This document shows positions 16,262 through 26,016 of a stretch of DNA of 64,000 nt, piece by piece. The position numbers and the translations under genes are program-made. Source of the stretch: Halobacillus massiliensis (GTDB lineage Bacteria; Bacillota; Bacilli; Bacillales; Halobacillaceae). The stretch spans positions 2,273,731-2,337,730 of the forward strand of contig NZ_LT800499.1 in the NCBI RefSeq assembly GCF_900166625.1. Direction: 5' to 3'. Numbering within the stretch: the first letter of the stretch is position 1; every line of letters begins with the position of its first letter. Below the pieces are notes generated by a model, which saw nothing but the letters and a program-made list of their open reading frames with translations, searched no databases and was not told the origin of the DNA.

Positions 16262-16966
16262 TTAAAACCCTTGAAAATTAAAGAGCCCTGCCAGGAAAGA
16301 AGTAAGCTTCGTCATCCAGTCGAAATACAAAGCCACTCCTAGTGCAATCATGATATAGCCGCCAGCTTTTACTATAGAAGCGCTGTGGCGTTTAATCCAT
16401 CCAAGCTTCCCTATAAAGAAAGAAAGGATAAGAAACGGAACTGAAAACCCTAAAGAGTAAGCAATCATCATTAGTAAAAATAATTGCGGCTGGTCTGCTC
16501 CAAGAACGATAACTGCTGAAAGAATCGGACCGGTGCATGGCGTCCATCCCAGTGAAAAAGTCAGCCCGATTAGGAATGTTCCTACATAACCGCTTGGACG
16601 GTTTTTAAAAGCAATCTTCCTGTCTTTCATTAAAAAATTGAAGTTGAATACACCGATAATTACAAAACCAAAAAAGATAATTAATACCGCACCAAGCCGG
16701 CGGATTATATCATCATACTGAACGAGAAACTGGGCAAAGAATGATCCTGAAAATCCCATGATTAAGAAAATGGTTGAAAAGCCGAGCAAAAACAGAATGG
16801 TATGTATTAAGCTTCTCCTTTTGAGCATCCCATTATCCTCTTTTAGCTCACTTACACTCATTCCGGTAATATAGGATAGAAAGGCTGGATACAAGGGCAG
16901 TACGCACGGGGAAATAAAAGATAGAAATCCCGCCCCAAAGGCTAAAAATACGTTTATGTCTGTCAT
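16262..16966 (-). CDS. ccdA: Cytochrome c biogenesis protein CcdA
   Basis: A six-helix membrane protein of 234 residues that carries reducing equivalents from cytosolic thioredoxin to extracytoplasmic thiol-disulfide proteins (ResA, StoA). Seen: the conserved cysteine motifs FISPCVLPLYPAFLSY near the N-terminus and LGWTPCTGPILSA in the middle. It begins at ATG 16966, since AGGGG lies 8 bases upstream; the ATG at 16984 has no ribosome binding site. The thioredoxin-like gene at 10425-11018 is a plausible partner. Confidence 0.94.
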   Translation of the reverse strand: MTDINVFLAFGAGFLSFISPCVLPLYPAFLSYITGMSVSELKEDNGMLKRRSLIHTILFLLGFSTIFLIMGFSGSFFAQFLVQYDDIIRRLGAVLIIFFGFVIIGVFNFNFLMKDRKIAFKNRPSGYVGTFLIGLTFSLGWTPCTGPILSAVIVLGADQPQLFLLMMIAYSLGFSVPFLILSFFIGKLGWIKRHSASIVKAGGYIMIALGVALYFDWMTKLTSFLAGLFNFQGF

Positions 16967-17068
16967 AAAGATGTCCCCTATCAATAGATTCGACCTAATT
17001 GTATCAAAGAAGGCTTTAAAAAACGATCAAATACCCATGAAGATTTAAAGAATTTTTCATCATATAAA

Positions 17069-17102
17069 AAGCCTCTACTGTTTTTTATGACAGTAAAGGC
17101 TT
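17069..17102 (-). terminator. Intrinsic terminator after yneF
   Basis: AAGCCTCTACTGT / ACAGTAAAGGCTT stem with one mismatch and an 8-base loop, then T-rich sequence on the minus strand. It separates yneF from ccdA. Confidence 0.85.
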
Positions 17103-17113
17103 GCCTATGATTG

Positions 17114-17338
17114 CTATTTCATTTGGTTGTTCATTGCACGCATCATTTGATTGATCTTTTTCTGCGACGGCTTTTGTCCCATCTGCATCATCATAGTACG
17201 CAGCATTTGCTCATTAATAGGCGGGTTCTTCTTCAAATAATTCATCATATATCTTCTAGCAATGAAAAAGCCCAAGGCTACTCCACCTACAAGTGCTAAT
17301 AGAGCAATGATGATGACCCATACGATACCCAAAGTCAT
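17114..17338 (-). CDS. yneF: UPF0154 membrane protein YneF
   Basis: A 74-residue protein with one N-terminal transmembrane helix and the very conserved [20 protein letters not shown] and [16 protein letters not shown] segments. Function is unknown. Start taken at ATG 17338, with AAGGAGG 11 bases upstream; the frame extends to 17371. It lies downstream of sirA as in B. subtilis. Confidence 0.92.
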   Translation of the reverse strand: MTLGIVWVIIIALLALVGGVALGFFIARRYMMNYLKKNPPINEQMLRTMMMQMGQKPSQKKINQMMRAMNNQMK

Positions 17339-17410
17339 ATCAACGTCTTCCTCCTTCGTGTTGTCTCCCATAACAGTATAGTAAAAGACATTGATGAATA
17401 CAATAGCCTT

Positions 17411-17818
17411 TTACGATAACAGACGCTGACGTATAAAAGGGGAAATCCATCCGTAATGTTCTCCGCTTTCTTCTACGATAAAAAACGATTGATCACACAT
17501 TCTTAACGGTTGAAATAGTACCCGTTCTGCCTGCCAGAGGCTGTCACACTGAAATAGACAACAGCATTTCTTATCTTCTAGTATATCATAATTCCTTATA
17601 CAATCGAATAATTGACTATTAAAATTTGCTTGGCTGCTGTAAATATTTTTGAGCCATTCAATAAATGAGAAATGATTCGTGATGTAGTCCAGCTGCTTTT
17701 TATAAACATGAGAATGAGGGAAATTCCTGCATTCTTCAAAAAACTTCTTCAAAATATCGACTTTATAATAATATTGTTCGGTTACTTCTTTTTTTATAGC
17801 ATAGACCGCAAATTGCAT
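17411..17818 (-). CDS. sirA: Sporulation inhibitor of replication SirA (YneE)
   Basis: A 135-residue protein at the sirA position between tkt and yneF. In B. subtilis, SirA is made on entry into sporulation under Spo0A and binds domain I of DnaA to stop new rounds of replication. Seen: an N-terminus MQFAVYAIKKEVTEQYYYK and a C-terminal EHYGWISPF, comparable with the B. subtilis ERYGWLNPV. Overall similarity is low, which is normal for this family. Start at ATG 17818 with AAGGAGG 9 bases upstream. Assignment is helped by location. Confidence 0.78.
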   Translation of the reverse strand: MQFAVYAIKKEVTEQYYYKVDILKKFFEECRNFPHSHVYKKQLDYITNHFSFIEWLKNIYSSQANFNSQLFDCIRNYDILEDKKCCCLFQCDSLWQAERVLFQPLRMCDQSFFIVEESGEHYGWISPFIRQRLLS

Positions 17819-17930
17819 ATCACCAATCCTCCTTGCCAGTATTATAGCCAGCAGGAAAGAATAAGTATGTCGTTTTTTGTCATGGTCCAGCATGTACTTT
17901 TGTCACTTTTTCACCTTTATGTAAAAGGAA

Positions 17931-17954
17931 GCTGCTGCCTGATTCGGCAGCAGC
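17931..17954 (-). terminator. Intrinsic terminator of tkt
   Basis: GCTGCTGCC / GGCAGCAGC, a perfect 9 bp stem with a 6-base loop, then TTCCTTTT on the minus strand. Confidence 0.85.
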
Positions 17955-17965
17955 CATACTTTCAT

Positions 17966-19963
17966 TTATCCCATTAAGCTTTCTGCATGTTTCACTACAT
18001 TTTCTACAGTAAAGCCATACTTCTCAATAACTTCATCTCCCGGAGCTGAGGCGCCAAATTTATCAATACCGATAACAGCACCGTCAATGCCGACATAACG
18101 CTCCCAGCCGAAGGATGCTCCCATTTCGATTGCAAGACGCTGTCTTACGTCAGATGGAAGTACTTTTTCTTTATACTCTGAATCCTGGGCTTCGAAACGG
18201 TCGAAGGAAGGAACACTTACGACACGCACATCGTAACCTTTAGTCTTCAGTTCTTCCTGAGCACGTACAGCAAGCTGCACTTCAGAACCTGAAGCTAGAA
18301 GGATGCCATCAGGTGTGCTCTTATCAGAATCACTTAAAATATAAGCCCCGCGCTTCACACCTTCATAGCTCGTACCTTTCAAAGTAGGAAGACCCTGACG
18401 AGTTAAGACAAGAGCCGTCGGTGTTGTATTGGATTCAAGCATTAATCTCCATGCCGCACTTGTTTCGTTACCATCCGCCGGACGCATAACAGAAAGGTTT
18501 GGCATAGCTCTTAATGAAGCCAGCTGTTCTACAGGCTCGTGTGTCGGACCATCTTCACCAACAGCCACGGAATCATGTGTCAACACGTAGTTAACCGGCA
18601 GATTCATAAGCGCTGACAAACGAAGCGCCGGACGCAGGTAATCACTGAATACGAAGAAAGTACCGCCATAAACTTTTAAACCGCCGTGAAGCGCCATACC
18701 GTTTAATGCAGCAGCCATCGCAAATTCGCGAACACCAAACCAGATGTTTCGTCCTGCATAATTTTTACGGGAGAAGTCTTCCTGATCTTTTACTGCCGTT
18801 TTATTGGATCCGGCAAGATCGGCGCTTCCGCCAAAGAAATAAGGGATCTTATCAGAGAGCGCATTAATCGCTTCTCCCGAAGAGGCGCGAGTAGCCAACT
18901 TGTCTTCACCTGCTGTGTAAACAGGAAGCTCTTTCTCCCATCCTTCAGGAAGCTTGCCTTCAATCGCTGCTTCAAGTTCGGAAGCCAGCTCAGGGTGGGC
19001 CTCTTTATACTGAGAAAACAGCTCATTCCATGCTTGTTCCTGCTTTTCCCCGTTAGCTTGAACTTTGTCTTTGAAATCCTGGTAGACTTCTTCTGGAACG
19101 TGGAAAGGTTCATCATGTCCCCACTTATAGTACTCTTTCGCTGCCGTTGCTTCTTCTTCTCCTAATGGAGCACCGTGAGAAGCGGATTTCCCGGATTTAT
19201 TAGGTGAACCATAACCGATGATTGTTTTAACTTCAATCATTGTCGGCTGATCTGTGTTGGCTTTCGCCTGCTCAATCGCTTTTGCAATCGTGTCGGTATC
19301 TGTACCGTCTTCTACACGAATCACCTGCCAGCCATAAGCTTCATAACGCTTCTCTACACTTTCGCTAAAGGAGCGGTTAAGGTCGCCGTCTAGAGAAATA
19401 TCGTTAGAATCGTAAAGAACAACCAATTTTCCAAGCCCAAGGTGGCCGGCTAAGGAAGCGGATTCCTGAGAAACGCCTTCCATTAAATCACCGTCTCCGC
19501 AAATAGCGAAAGTATGGTGATCGACAACGTTATAATGGTCACGATTGTACTTAGCGCTTAAGTGAGCTTCAGCCATCGCCATACCGGTCGCCATTGCAAG
19601 CCCCTGCCCCAGCGGACCAGTGGTAGCTTCCACACCGTCTGTATGACCGTATTCAGGGTGTCCCGGAGTTTTAGAGTCCCATTGACGGAAGTTCTTAAGA
19701 TCATCAATGGACACATTATATCCGGACAAGTGAAGAAGGCTGTATAGAAGCATGGAGCCGTGACCCGCTGAAAGAACGAATCGGTCGCGGTTAAACCAGC
19801 TGGAATTTTTTGGGTTATGATTCATGAACTCTGTCCATAAAGTATAAGCCATAGGAGCGGAACCCATCGGCATCCCCGGGTGACCGGAATTTGCTTTTTC
19901 TACCGCATCAATGGTAAGTGTTCGAATTGTATTAATTGAAGTTTGTGCAAGGCTGTTTGCCAT
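17966..19963 (-). CDS. tkt: Transketolase
   Basis: Thiamine-diphosphate enzyme that moves two-carbon units between sugar phosphates in the non-oxidative pentose phosphate pathway, complementing the zwf and gnd genes at the left end of the window. Seen: 665 residues, N-terminal [16 protein letters not shown], thiamine-diphosphate motif GDGDLMEG near residue 155, and [19 protein letters not shown] near 470. ATG at 19963, with AAAGGGG upstream, gives the conserved start; the frame is open to 19999. Monocistronic, between sirA and ynzC. Confidence 0.96.
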   Translation of the reverse strand: MANSLAQTSINTIRTLTIDAVEKANSGHPGMPMGSAPMAYTLWTEFMNHNPKNSSWFNRDRFVLSAGHGSMLLYSLLHLSGYNVSIDDLKNFRQWDSKTPGHPEYGHTDGVEATTGPLGQGLAMATGMAMAEAHLSAKYNRDHYNVVDHHTFAICGDGDLMEGVSQESASLAGHLGLGKLVVLYDSNDISLDGDLNRSFSESVEKRYEAYGWQVIRVEDGTDTDTIAKAIEQAKANTDQPTMIEVKTIIGYGSPNKSGKSASHGAPLGEEEATAAKEYYKWGHDEPFHVPEEVYQDFKDKVQANGEKQEQAWNELFSQYKEAHPELASELEAAIEGKLPEGWEKELPVYTAGEDKLATRASSGEAINALSDKIPYFFGGSADLAGSNKTAVKDQEDFSRKNYAGRNIWFGVREFAMAAALNGMALHGGLKVYGGTFFVFSDYLRPALRLSALMNLPVNYVLTHDSVAVGEDGPTHEPVEQLASLRAMPNLSVMRPADGNETSAAWRLMLESNTTPTALVLTRQGLPTLKGTSYEGVKRGAYILSDSDKSTPDGILLASGSEVQLAVRAQEELKTKGYDVRVVSVPSFDRFEAQDSEYKEKVLPSDVRQRLAIEMGASFGWERYVGIDGAVIGIDKFGASAPGDEVIEKYGFTVENVVKHAESLMG

Positions 19964-20110
19964 GTGTTTTGTTCCCCTTTCTGGTTTCGTATGTAACAAG
20001 TATTATCCTATAATGAAAAAGCCCATGTGACAAGCAATGTTACAGAAAACCAGCGAATTTAAGAGTATTTTTGCCAAGATTTATCAGATTATGAGCTGGA
20101 AAACAAAAAT

Positions 20111-20134
20111 TCCGCACCTTTCATGAGGTGCGGA
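20111..20134 (-). terminator. Intrinsic terminator of ynzC
   Basis: Perfect 9 bp stem TCCGCACCT / AGGTGCGGA with a 6-base loop, followed on the minus strand by T-rich sequence. Confidence 0.85.
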
Positions 20135-20137
20135 TAT

Positions 20138-20371
20138 TTAGTGCTTCTTCTCATTCTCCTGCATATCTTTCAGCTTTTGAGGAGTTACGTCATTACCGTT
20201 TGGATCGACGACTGTCATCCCTTTCAACTGATTTTTAAAAGACTTTCGTACATTTTTTAAATATTCCTGACGAAGGTTCTGCTGTTCTTTTTTCTCAGTA
20301 TCGGTTAATCCTTGATTTTTTGATTTATGAGAAAGCTCATTTATACGCTGAAGCTTTTCATTCGTAAGCAT
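20138..20371 (-). CDS. ynzC: DUF896 family protein YnzC
   Basis: A 77-residue, highly charged helical protein with the family signature KLQRINELSHKSKNQGLTDT, then EKKEQQNLRQEYLK, followed by the conserved tail VVDPNGNDVTPQKL. In B. subtilis it is the third gene of the LexA-regulated yneA-yneB-ynzC operon, and its role is unknown. The order is the same here, 72 bp after yneB. AGGAGGAGAA precedes the start. Confidence 0.92.
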   Translation of the reverse strand: MLTNEKLQRINELSHKSKNQGLTDTEKKEQQNLRQEYLKNVRKSFKNQLKGMTVVDPNGNDVTPQKLKDMQENEKKH

Positions 20372-20443
20372 CTGCCATTCTCCTCCTTATTATAGGATCA
20401 AATGAAAAAGACAAGAGCTTTTCCTGCCCTTGTCTTGTATATT

Positions 20444-21237
<794 letters not shown>

Positions 21238-21254
21238 AATTACACCCTCCGATT

Positions 21255-21284
21255 CGAACTCTTGTTCTTAGAAACATTTGTTCG
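21255..21284 (-). promoter_or_regulatory. Two LexA boxes in the leader of the small SOS gene
   Basis: CGAACTCTTGTTCT (21255-21268) and GAAACATTTGTTCG (21271-21284) follow the Bacillus SOS box form CGAAC-N4-GTTCG with one and two deviations. They lie 16 bp apart, start to start, between the promoter and the gene. Confidence 0.82.
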
Positions 21285-21298
21285 CTTTTTATAGTTTC

Positions 21299-21326
21299 AT
21301 TATATACGAACGATTGTTCCTGTCAA
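21299..21326 (-). promoter_or_regulatory. SOS promoter of the small gene-yneB-ynzC operon with a LexA box in its spacer
   Basis: On the minus strand TTGACA (21326-21321), 16 bases, TATAAT (21304-21299): both hexamers are perfect. The spacer contains the LexA box CGAACGATTGTTCC (21307-21320), so LexA would block RNA polymerase directly. Confidence 0.88.
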
Positions 21327-21336
21327 TGAATTTTTT

Positions 21337-21376
21337 CGAACGCTTGTTTGTATTTTTAAAACTATCATGATAGAAT
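21337..21376 (+). promoter_or_regulatory. lexA promoter with LexA box
   Basis: LexA box CGAACGCTTGTTTG (21337-21350) overlaps the -35 TTGTAT (21348-21353). After 17 bases follows TAGAAT (21371-21376), 36 bp before the lexA start. This indicates autoregulation. Confidence 0.8.
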
Positions 21377-21412
21377 ATATGTAATTAAATCCTATGTTCG
21401 AGGTGTATAAAT

Positions 21413-22036
21413 ATGAATAAACTTTCTAAAAGACAGCAGGAAATACTAGATTTTATTAAAGAACAAGTTCTATTAAAAGGATATCCGCCATCTGTGAGAG
21501 AAATCGGCCAGTCTGTAGGCCTCGCTTCAAGTTCTACCGTACACGGTCATCTTTCTCGTTTAGAGAAAAAAGGTTATATCCGCAGGGATCCGACAAAACC
21601 GAGAGCTATTGAAGTCATTGAGCTTGAAGAGGAGAACAGTATACCAAAAGGCGAAGCAGCCTATGCTCCTGTCATTGGTAAGGTTACGGCCGGTTCACCT
21701 ATTACTGCAATTGAGAACATTGAAGAATATGTTCCTCTTCCTGATTCTCTGGCAGGACCAGAGGATACAACGTTTGTTCTGGTCGTTCAGGGAGAAAGTA
21801 TGATTGAAGCTGGTATATTAGATGGAGACATGGTAATCGTAAGACAGCAGACTACCGCTAATAATGGAGACATCGTAGTAGCTATGACTGAAGATGAAGA
21901 AGCGACGGTTAAACGCTTTTTCAAAGAAACAAATCATATCCGCCTCCAGCCTGAGAATGCGACAATGGATCCCATTATATTAAATGATGTCAGCATTTTA
22001 GGAAGAGTTGTCGGTTTATATCGTACGGTCCATTAA
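21413..22036 (+). CDS. lexA: SOS repressor LexA
   Basis: 207 residues. The N-terminal winged helix ([29 protein letters not shown]) binds SOS boxes. The C-terminal serine-lysine domain cleaves itself when RecA is activated. Seen: cleavage site Ala93-Gly94 in GKVTAGSP, catalytic Ser129 in QGESM and Lys167 in ATVKRFF. All are intact. It is divergent from the yneB operon with four LexA boxes between them, and recA at 43175 also has one, so the SOS circuit is complete in this window. Strong terminator downstream. Confidence 0.97.
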   Translation: MNKLSKRQQEILDFIKEQVLLKGYPPSVREIGQSVGLASSSTVHGHLSRLEKKGYIRRDPTKPRAIEVIELEEENSIPKGEAAYAPVIGKVTAGSPITAIENIEEYVPLPDSLAGPEDTTFVLVVQGESMIEAGILDGDMVIVRQQTTANNGDIVVAMTEDEEATVKRFFKETNHIRLQPENATMDPIILNDVSILGRVVGLYRTVH

Positions 22037-22043
22037 AGTAATC

Positions 22044-22086
22044 AAAAATCCCCCTGTTCACATCGAGTGAACAGGGGGATTTTTTT
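22044..22086 (+). terminator. Intrinsic terminator of lexA
   Basis: Perfect 17 bp stem AAAAATCCCCCTGTTCA with its complement, a 7-base loop and a T-run. The strongest terminator in the window. Confidence 0.93.
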
Positions 22087-22189
22087 GTGGCTTCTTTTTT
22101 TAGATTGGCCAGCTTCTTCACATAAAAAAATGAATAACCTGATTAAAAATATAGAATCTATACCGACTCTCTCCATTGACTCAAGTCAT

Positions 22190-22235
22190 TGACCGTAGTC
22201 ATTAATTTGAGTCAATGACTACGGTCATGTATAAT
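22190..22235 (+). promoter_or_regulatory. tetR promoter with operator
   Basis: TTGAGT (22207-22212), 17 bases, TATAAT (22230-22235). A perfect 14 bp inverted repeat, TGACCGTAGTCATT (22190-22203) with its complement at 22214-22227, covers the promoter. The related half-site TTGACTCAAGTCATTGAC lies just upstream, near 22175-22192. The arrangement fits autorepression by the following gene. Confidence 0.78.
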
Positions 22236-22262
22236 TAAAGGTAAAAAAGGCGGGTTTTTAAG

Positions 22263-22853
22263 ATGAAAAATAACCTCAGTTCACGCCAAAAGAAGGCATT
22301 GAATACAAGGAAATCACTTCAGGAAAGTGCAGTTAAATTGTTTAAAGAAAAGGGATATGAGAATACAAGCGTGGAAGATATCACTCTTGAAGCGGGAACA
22401 TCAAAGGGGTCTTTTTATACTTATTACAAATCGAAGGATGAAGTAATAGTAGATCACTACCGAAAAATCGATGAAGAGTATGAAAAGCTTTTTTCTGAAA
22501 ACTCGCCGGAACGCTCAAACGAAGAAAGACTGCTAAACGTCCTTCATGCTGGTTTTTCATTTTCTGAAAAGCTGGGGCAAGAATTTCTTGCTATCGTCCT
22601 CTTAAATAAGCTCACTACTAATCCAAAGGATAGTGAAAAGCTGTATTCGATTGTGAACGATATCATTGAACAAGGGAAAATTAAAGGGGAATTCAGATTT
22701 TACGGACCTACTGAAGATTTCACTGAAATGACACTCACTTTCTACCAAGGACTGCTTCTTGACTATTGTCTGATAAAGAACCCAGAAATTAAACTTAGCA
22801 GTTATGCTGGCGAGAAAATGAGAACCTTTATTAGAAAAATGTTAAGCAGCTGA
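22263..22853 (+). CDS. TetR/AcrR family transcriptional regulator
   Basis: 196 residues. The N-terminal helix-turn-helix is typical (AVKLFKEKGYENTSVEDITL, GTSKGSFYTYYKSKDEVI), followed by a helical ligand-binding domain that is not recognisable. No efflux pump or enzyme gene accompanies it: lexA is upstream and glnA converges on it. The operator on its own promoter shows at least autoregulation; other targets must lie elsewhere. B. subtilis does not have this gene between lexA and glnA, so it may have been inserted. Confidence 0.87.
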   Translation: MKNNLSSRQKKALNTRKSLQESAVKLFKEKGYENTSVEDITLEAGTSKGSFYTYYKSKDEVIVDHYRKIDEEYEKLFSENSPERSNEERLLNVLHAGFSFSEKLGQEFLAIVLLNKLTTNPKDSEKLYSIVNDIIEQGKIKGEFRFYGPTEDFTEMTLTFYQGLLLDYCLIKNPEIKLSSYAGEKMRTFIRKMLSS

Positions 22854-22861
22854 TTAAGCAT

Positions 22862-22902
22862 AAAAAAACCGGAGAACCTGTAAAAGGTCTCCGGTTTTTT
22901 TA
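22862..22902. terminator. Shared terminator of tetR and glnA
   Basis: AAAAAAACCGGAGAACCT / AGGTCTCCGGTTTTTTT, a 17-18 bp stem with one mismatch. Runs of A and T on either side allow use from both directions. Confidence 0.9.
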
Positions 22903-24234
22903 TTAGTACTGCTGGATATATTGTTCTCTTTCCCAAGGGTGTACTTGAGTTCTGAACATATCCCATTCAATTTCTTTAGCTTCAATAAAATGCTCGAACA
23001 AGTGCTCTCCAAGAGCCTGTACCATAACCTCATCTTTTTGAAGCTCTTCAAGGGCATCATAAAGAGTTGCCGGCAGGTCTTGTACACCGTGCGCCTCACG
23101 CTCTTTTTTGTTCATAACATAAATGTTTCTGTCTACAGGAGCGGGAGCTTCCAGTTTGTTTTCCACTCCATCAAGACCAGCTGCAAGCAGAACCGCCATC
23201 GCAAGGTATGGGTTCGCTGCAGGGTCTACACTGCGCACTTCAATACGAGTGCTCAGGCCGCGGGAAGTCGGCACACGCACAAGCGGGCTGCGGTTTTGTC
23301 CAGACCAGGCCACATAACAAGGCGCTTCATAACCTGGGACAAGACGCTTATAGGAGTTAACTGTTGGGTTTGTTACAGCTGTAAAGTTCGTAGCATGCTT
23401 AATAATTCCTGCTGTGAATTGATAGGCTACTTCGGAAAGCTGCTCTTTTCCATTTTCATCAAAGAACGCATTGCCATTTTCTTTAAAAAGAGACATGTTA
23501 GCGTGCATTCCGGAGCCGTTAACGCCAAATAGCGGTTTCGGCATGAAAGTCGCGTGAAGTCCGTGTTTACGGGCAATCGTTTTAACAGCAAGCTTAAATG
23601 TTTGAATATCATCACAATGCTTAATAGCGTCGGAATATTTGAAGTCGATTTCATGCTGTCCCGGAGCTACCTCGTGGTGGGAAGCTTCGATTTCAAAGCC
23701 CATTTCTTCAAGCTCAAGAACGATATCACGGCGGCAGTTTTCCCCTAGATCGGTTGGTGCCAGATCAAAGTATCCCCCTTTATCATTCAGCTCCATGGAA
23801 GGTTCGCCTTTCTCATCAAGCTTAAAGAGGAAAAATTCCGGCTCTGTACCGATATTGAAGGCAGAAAAACCTAGCTCTTCCATTTTCTTAAGGTTGCGCT
23901 TTAAGTTATAACGCGGGCATCCTTCAAAAGGTGTTTTATCCGGATTGTAAATATCACAAATAAAACGAGCAACTTTTCCTTTTTCAGAGGACCACGGGAA
24001 TACAACAAAAGTATCCAGGTCAGGTACTAAGTACATATCAGACTCTTCAATACGAACAAAACCTTCGATAGAAGATCCATCAAACATCATCATACCATCT
24101 AGTGCTTTATCCAGCTGACTCACCGGAATTTCTACGTTTTTAATTGTGCCAAGCATGTCTGTAAATTGAAGACGAATAAACTTTACGTTTTCTTCCTCAA
24201 TTTTTTTGAAAATTTCTTCTCTAGTTAATCCCAT
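22903..24234 (-). CDS. glnA: Glutamine synthetase, type I
   Basis: Makes glutamine from glutamate, ammonia and ATP. In Bacilli the feedback-inhibited form also controls GlnR and TnrA. Seen: 443 residues of the alpha type without an adenylylation site, metal-binding FDGSSIEGF near residue 52, [36 protein letters not shown] and [13 protein letters not shown] at 24234 with AGGAGG 6 bases upstream; the frame is open to 24252. It follows glnR by 20 bp and is driven by the GlnR-controlled promoter at 24693-24720. Confidence 0.97.
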   Translation of the reverse strand: MGLTREEIFKKIEEENVKFIRLQFTDMLGTIKNVEIPVSQLDKALDGMMMFDGSSIEGFVRIEESDMYLVPDLDTFVVFPWSSEKGKVARFICDIYNPDKTPFEGCPRYNLKRNLKKMEELGFSAFNIGTEPEFFLFKLDEKGEPSMELNDKGGYFDLAPTDLGENCRRDIVLELEEMGFEIEASHHEVAPGQHEIDFKYSDAIKHCDDIQTFKLAVKTIARKHGLHATFMPKPLFGVNGSGMHANMSLFKENGNAFFDENGKEQLSEVAYQFTAGIIKHATNFTAVTNPTVNSYKRLVPGYEAPCYVAWSGQNRSPLVRVPTSRGLSTRIEVRSVDPAANPYLAMAVLLAAGLDGVENKLEAPAPVDRNIYVMNKKEREAHGVQDLPATLYDALEELQKDEVMVQALGEHLFEHFIEAKEIEWDMFRTQVHPWEREQYIQQY

Positions 24235-24254
24235 GTTTCTCCTCCTAGTCATTT

Positions 24255-24659
24255 CTAATGAAAGAATCTGGACATTTCACCTTGTCTCAGATTCATTTTC
24301 CCTAATCTTCCCGCGGTTAGTAATTCCTGTTGCAGCATACGACGGAGTTCGCGATCTGTCAGTTCATTATGAACTTCCTCCACTTTACTCTTGTCGTATT
24401 CTTCATTCTCAGGCTGCTCGGATATAGACAGCACCTGCTTAATACCTGCCATGTTTACACCTTTTTCAATGAGGGCCTTAATTTCAAGAAGACGGTCCAC
24501 ATCATTAAAGGAAAACAGTCGGCGGTTACCCTCCGAACGAGCTGGAGCGACAAGCTTATGCTGTTCATAATATCTGATCTGCCTTGCAGAAAGATCTGTT
24601 AAGGATTGTACAATACCCATCGGGAACAAAGGCATGGAACGACGAATTTGATCACTCAT
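24255..24659 (-). CDS. glnR: Nitrogen regulator GlnR (MerR family)
   Basis: 134 residues. MerR-type winged helix ([35 protein letters not shown]) and a short C-terminal tail ([18 protein letters not shown]) that in B. subtilis senses feedback-inhibited glutamine synthetase. GlnR represses glnRA and other nitrogen genes when nitrogen is plentiful. It is the first gene of the glnRA operon, and a matching GlnR box overlaps its promoter. Confidence 0.95.
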   Translation of the reverse strand: MSDQIRRSMPLFPMGIVQSLTDLSARQIRYYEQHKLVAPARSEGNRRLFSFNDVDRLLEIKALIEKGVNMAGIKQVLSISEQPENEEYDKSKVEEVHNELTDRELRRMLQQELLTAGRLGKMNLRQGEMSRFFH

Positions 24660-24692
24660 CGACAGCCACCCCCAAATTGAAATTCTACCTTT

Positions 24693-24731
24693 ATTATACT
24701 TTAGACCTTTTTAATGTCAACATATGTTACA
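24693..24731 (-). promoter_or_regulatory. glnRA promoter with GlnR/TnrA box
   Basis: On the minus strand TTGACA (24720-24715), 16 bases, TATAAT (24698-24693). TGTAA-N7-TGACA (24731-24715) matches the GlnR/TnrA consensus TGTNA-N7-TNACA and overlaps the -35 box. Confidence 0.88.
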
Positions 24732-24759
24732 AAACTTCACATCAAAATTTTCAAAAAAG

Positions 24760-26004
24760 TCAATTAGTGGTATTTTCCTGCTCCAAAAATACTTTTTTCA
24801 CCGCTTCTGTGACGGCGATTTTTACGTGGGCGTAAGTTAATCCTCCCTGAACAAAAGCCATATACGGCGGCCTTATTGGACCGTCCGCTGTCAGTTCCAG
24901 ACTGGCCCCCTGCACAAACGTGCCCGCTGCCATAATTACGTCACTCTCATACCCTGGCATAGGACTTGGATAAGGGGTGACATGTGAATTGATCGGTGAA
25001 GAAGCTTGAATAGACTGACAAAAACGGACCATTTGTTCTTCTGTTTGAAAGCTTACCGACTGAATTAAATCTGTCCGTTTCGCATCAAATTCAGGAGAAG
25101 TAGTAAAGCCCAGTTCAGCAAGCAGTTTAGCTGTAAACACAGCTCCCTTTAGAGCTTCTCCTACTACGTGAGGCGCCAGAAAGATACCTTGATACATTTC
25201 CTGCAATGTATTTAAGCTTGGACCCGTTTCCTTTCCAAGACCAGGGGCAGTCAACCGGTAGCTGCACTGCTCGATAAGGTCCTTTCTCCCGGCAATATAG
25301 CCGCCGACTCTCGCTAAACCACCCCCCGGATTTTTAATCAGTGATCCAGCAATCAGGTCAGCCCCTGCTTCAATTGGTTCTTTATCTTCCACAAACTCCC
25401 CGTAGCAATTGTCAACAAATATAACAACATCTGACTTAATCGAACGTATGTATACAATCATATCTTCGATTTCATCAATCGTAAAAGAAGGACGGTCAGC
25501 GTAGCCTTTAGACCTCTGGATAGCTACAACCTTCGTCCTGGAATGTATGGATGAAGCAGCTTTCTTTCGGTCCATCCTCCCTTCTGATTGCAGCGGGACG
25601 GATTGATATGTAATCCCAAAATCCTGCAAAGAACCCGTATCTTTCCCGCCTTTCTTGCCAATCACTTCCTCTAATGTGTCATACGGTTCTCCCGTTATAT
25701 ATAAGAGCTCATCTCCCGGCCTTAAAACACCAAACAGAGCCGTTGTTATAGCGTGGGTACCTGAGATAAGCTGGGAACGGACAATCGCGTCCTCTGCTTT
25801 AAAAATCTGGGCGTATAACTCTTCGAGCCCGTCCCTTCCATAATCATCATAGCCATAACCGGTCGTAGGGTTAAAGTGAGAATCAGATATCTTTAACTGT
25901 CTAAACGCCTGCAGCACTTTCTTTTGATTTTTTTCCACCAAAGCTGTAATCATTTTGTGCTGTGGTGTAATCATTTCTTCAACATTCCTTATGATGGCTT
26001 CCAT
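24760..26004 (-). CDS. ynbB: PLP-dependent aluminium-resistance family protein YnbB
   Basis: A 414-residue member of the Cys/Met-metabolism (fold type I) PLP enzymes, in the family annotated as aluminium resistance or methionine gamma-lyase-like. Seen: GYGYDDYGRDGLEELYA near the N-terminus, the cofactor aspartate in IFVDNCYGEF, and the Schiff-base lysine region AGSLIKNPGGGLARVGGYIAG. The true substrate is not known. The order spoVK-hflX-ynbB-glnR-glnA is as in B. subtilis, and it starts 12 bp after hflX. Confidence 0.88.
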   Translation of the reverse strand: MEAIIRNVEEMITPQHKMITALVEKNQKKVLQAFRQLKISDSHFNPTTGYGYDDYGRDGLEELYAQIFKAEDAIVRSQLISGTHAITTALFGVLRPGDELLYITGEPYDTLEEVIGKKGGKDTGSLQDFGITYQSVPLQSEGRMDRKKAASSIHSRTKVVAIQRSKGYADRPSFTIDEIEDMIVYIRSIKSDVVIFVDNCYGEFVEDKEPIEAGADLIAGSLIKNPGGGLARVGGYIAGRKDLIEQCSYRLTAPGLGKETGPSLNTLQEMYQGIFLAPHVVGEALKGAVFTAKLLAELGFTTSPEFDAKRTDLIQSVSFQTEEQMVRFCQSIQASSPINSHVTPYPSPMPGYESDVIMAAGTFVQGASLELTADGPIRPPYMAFVQGGLTYAHVKIAVTEAVKKVFLEQENTTN

Positions 26005-26016
26005 ACTTCATACTTC

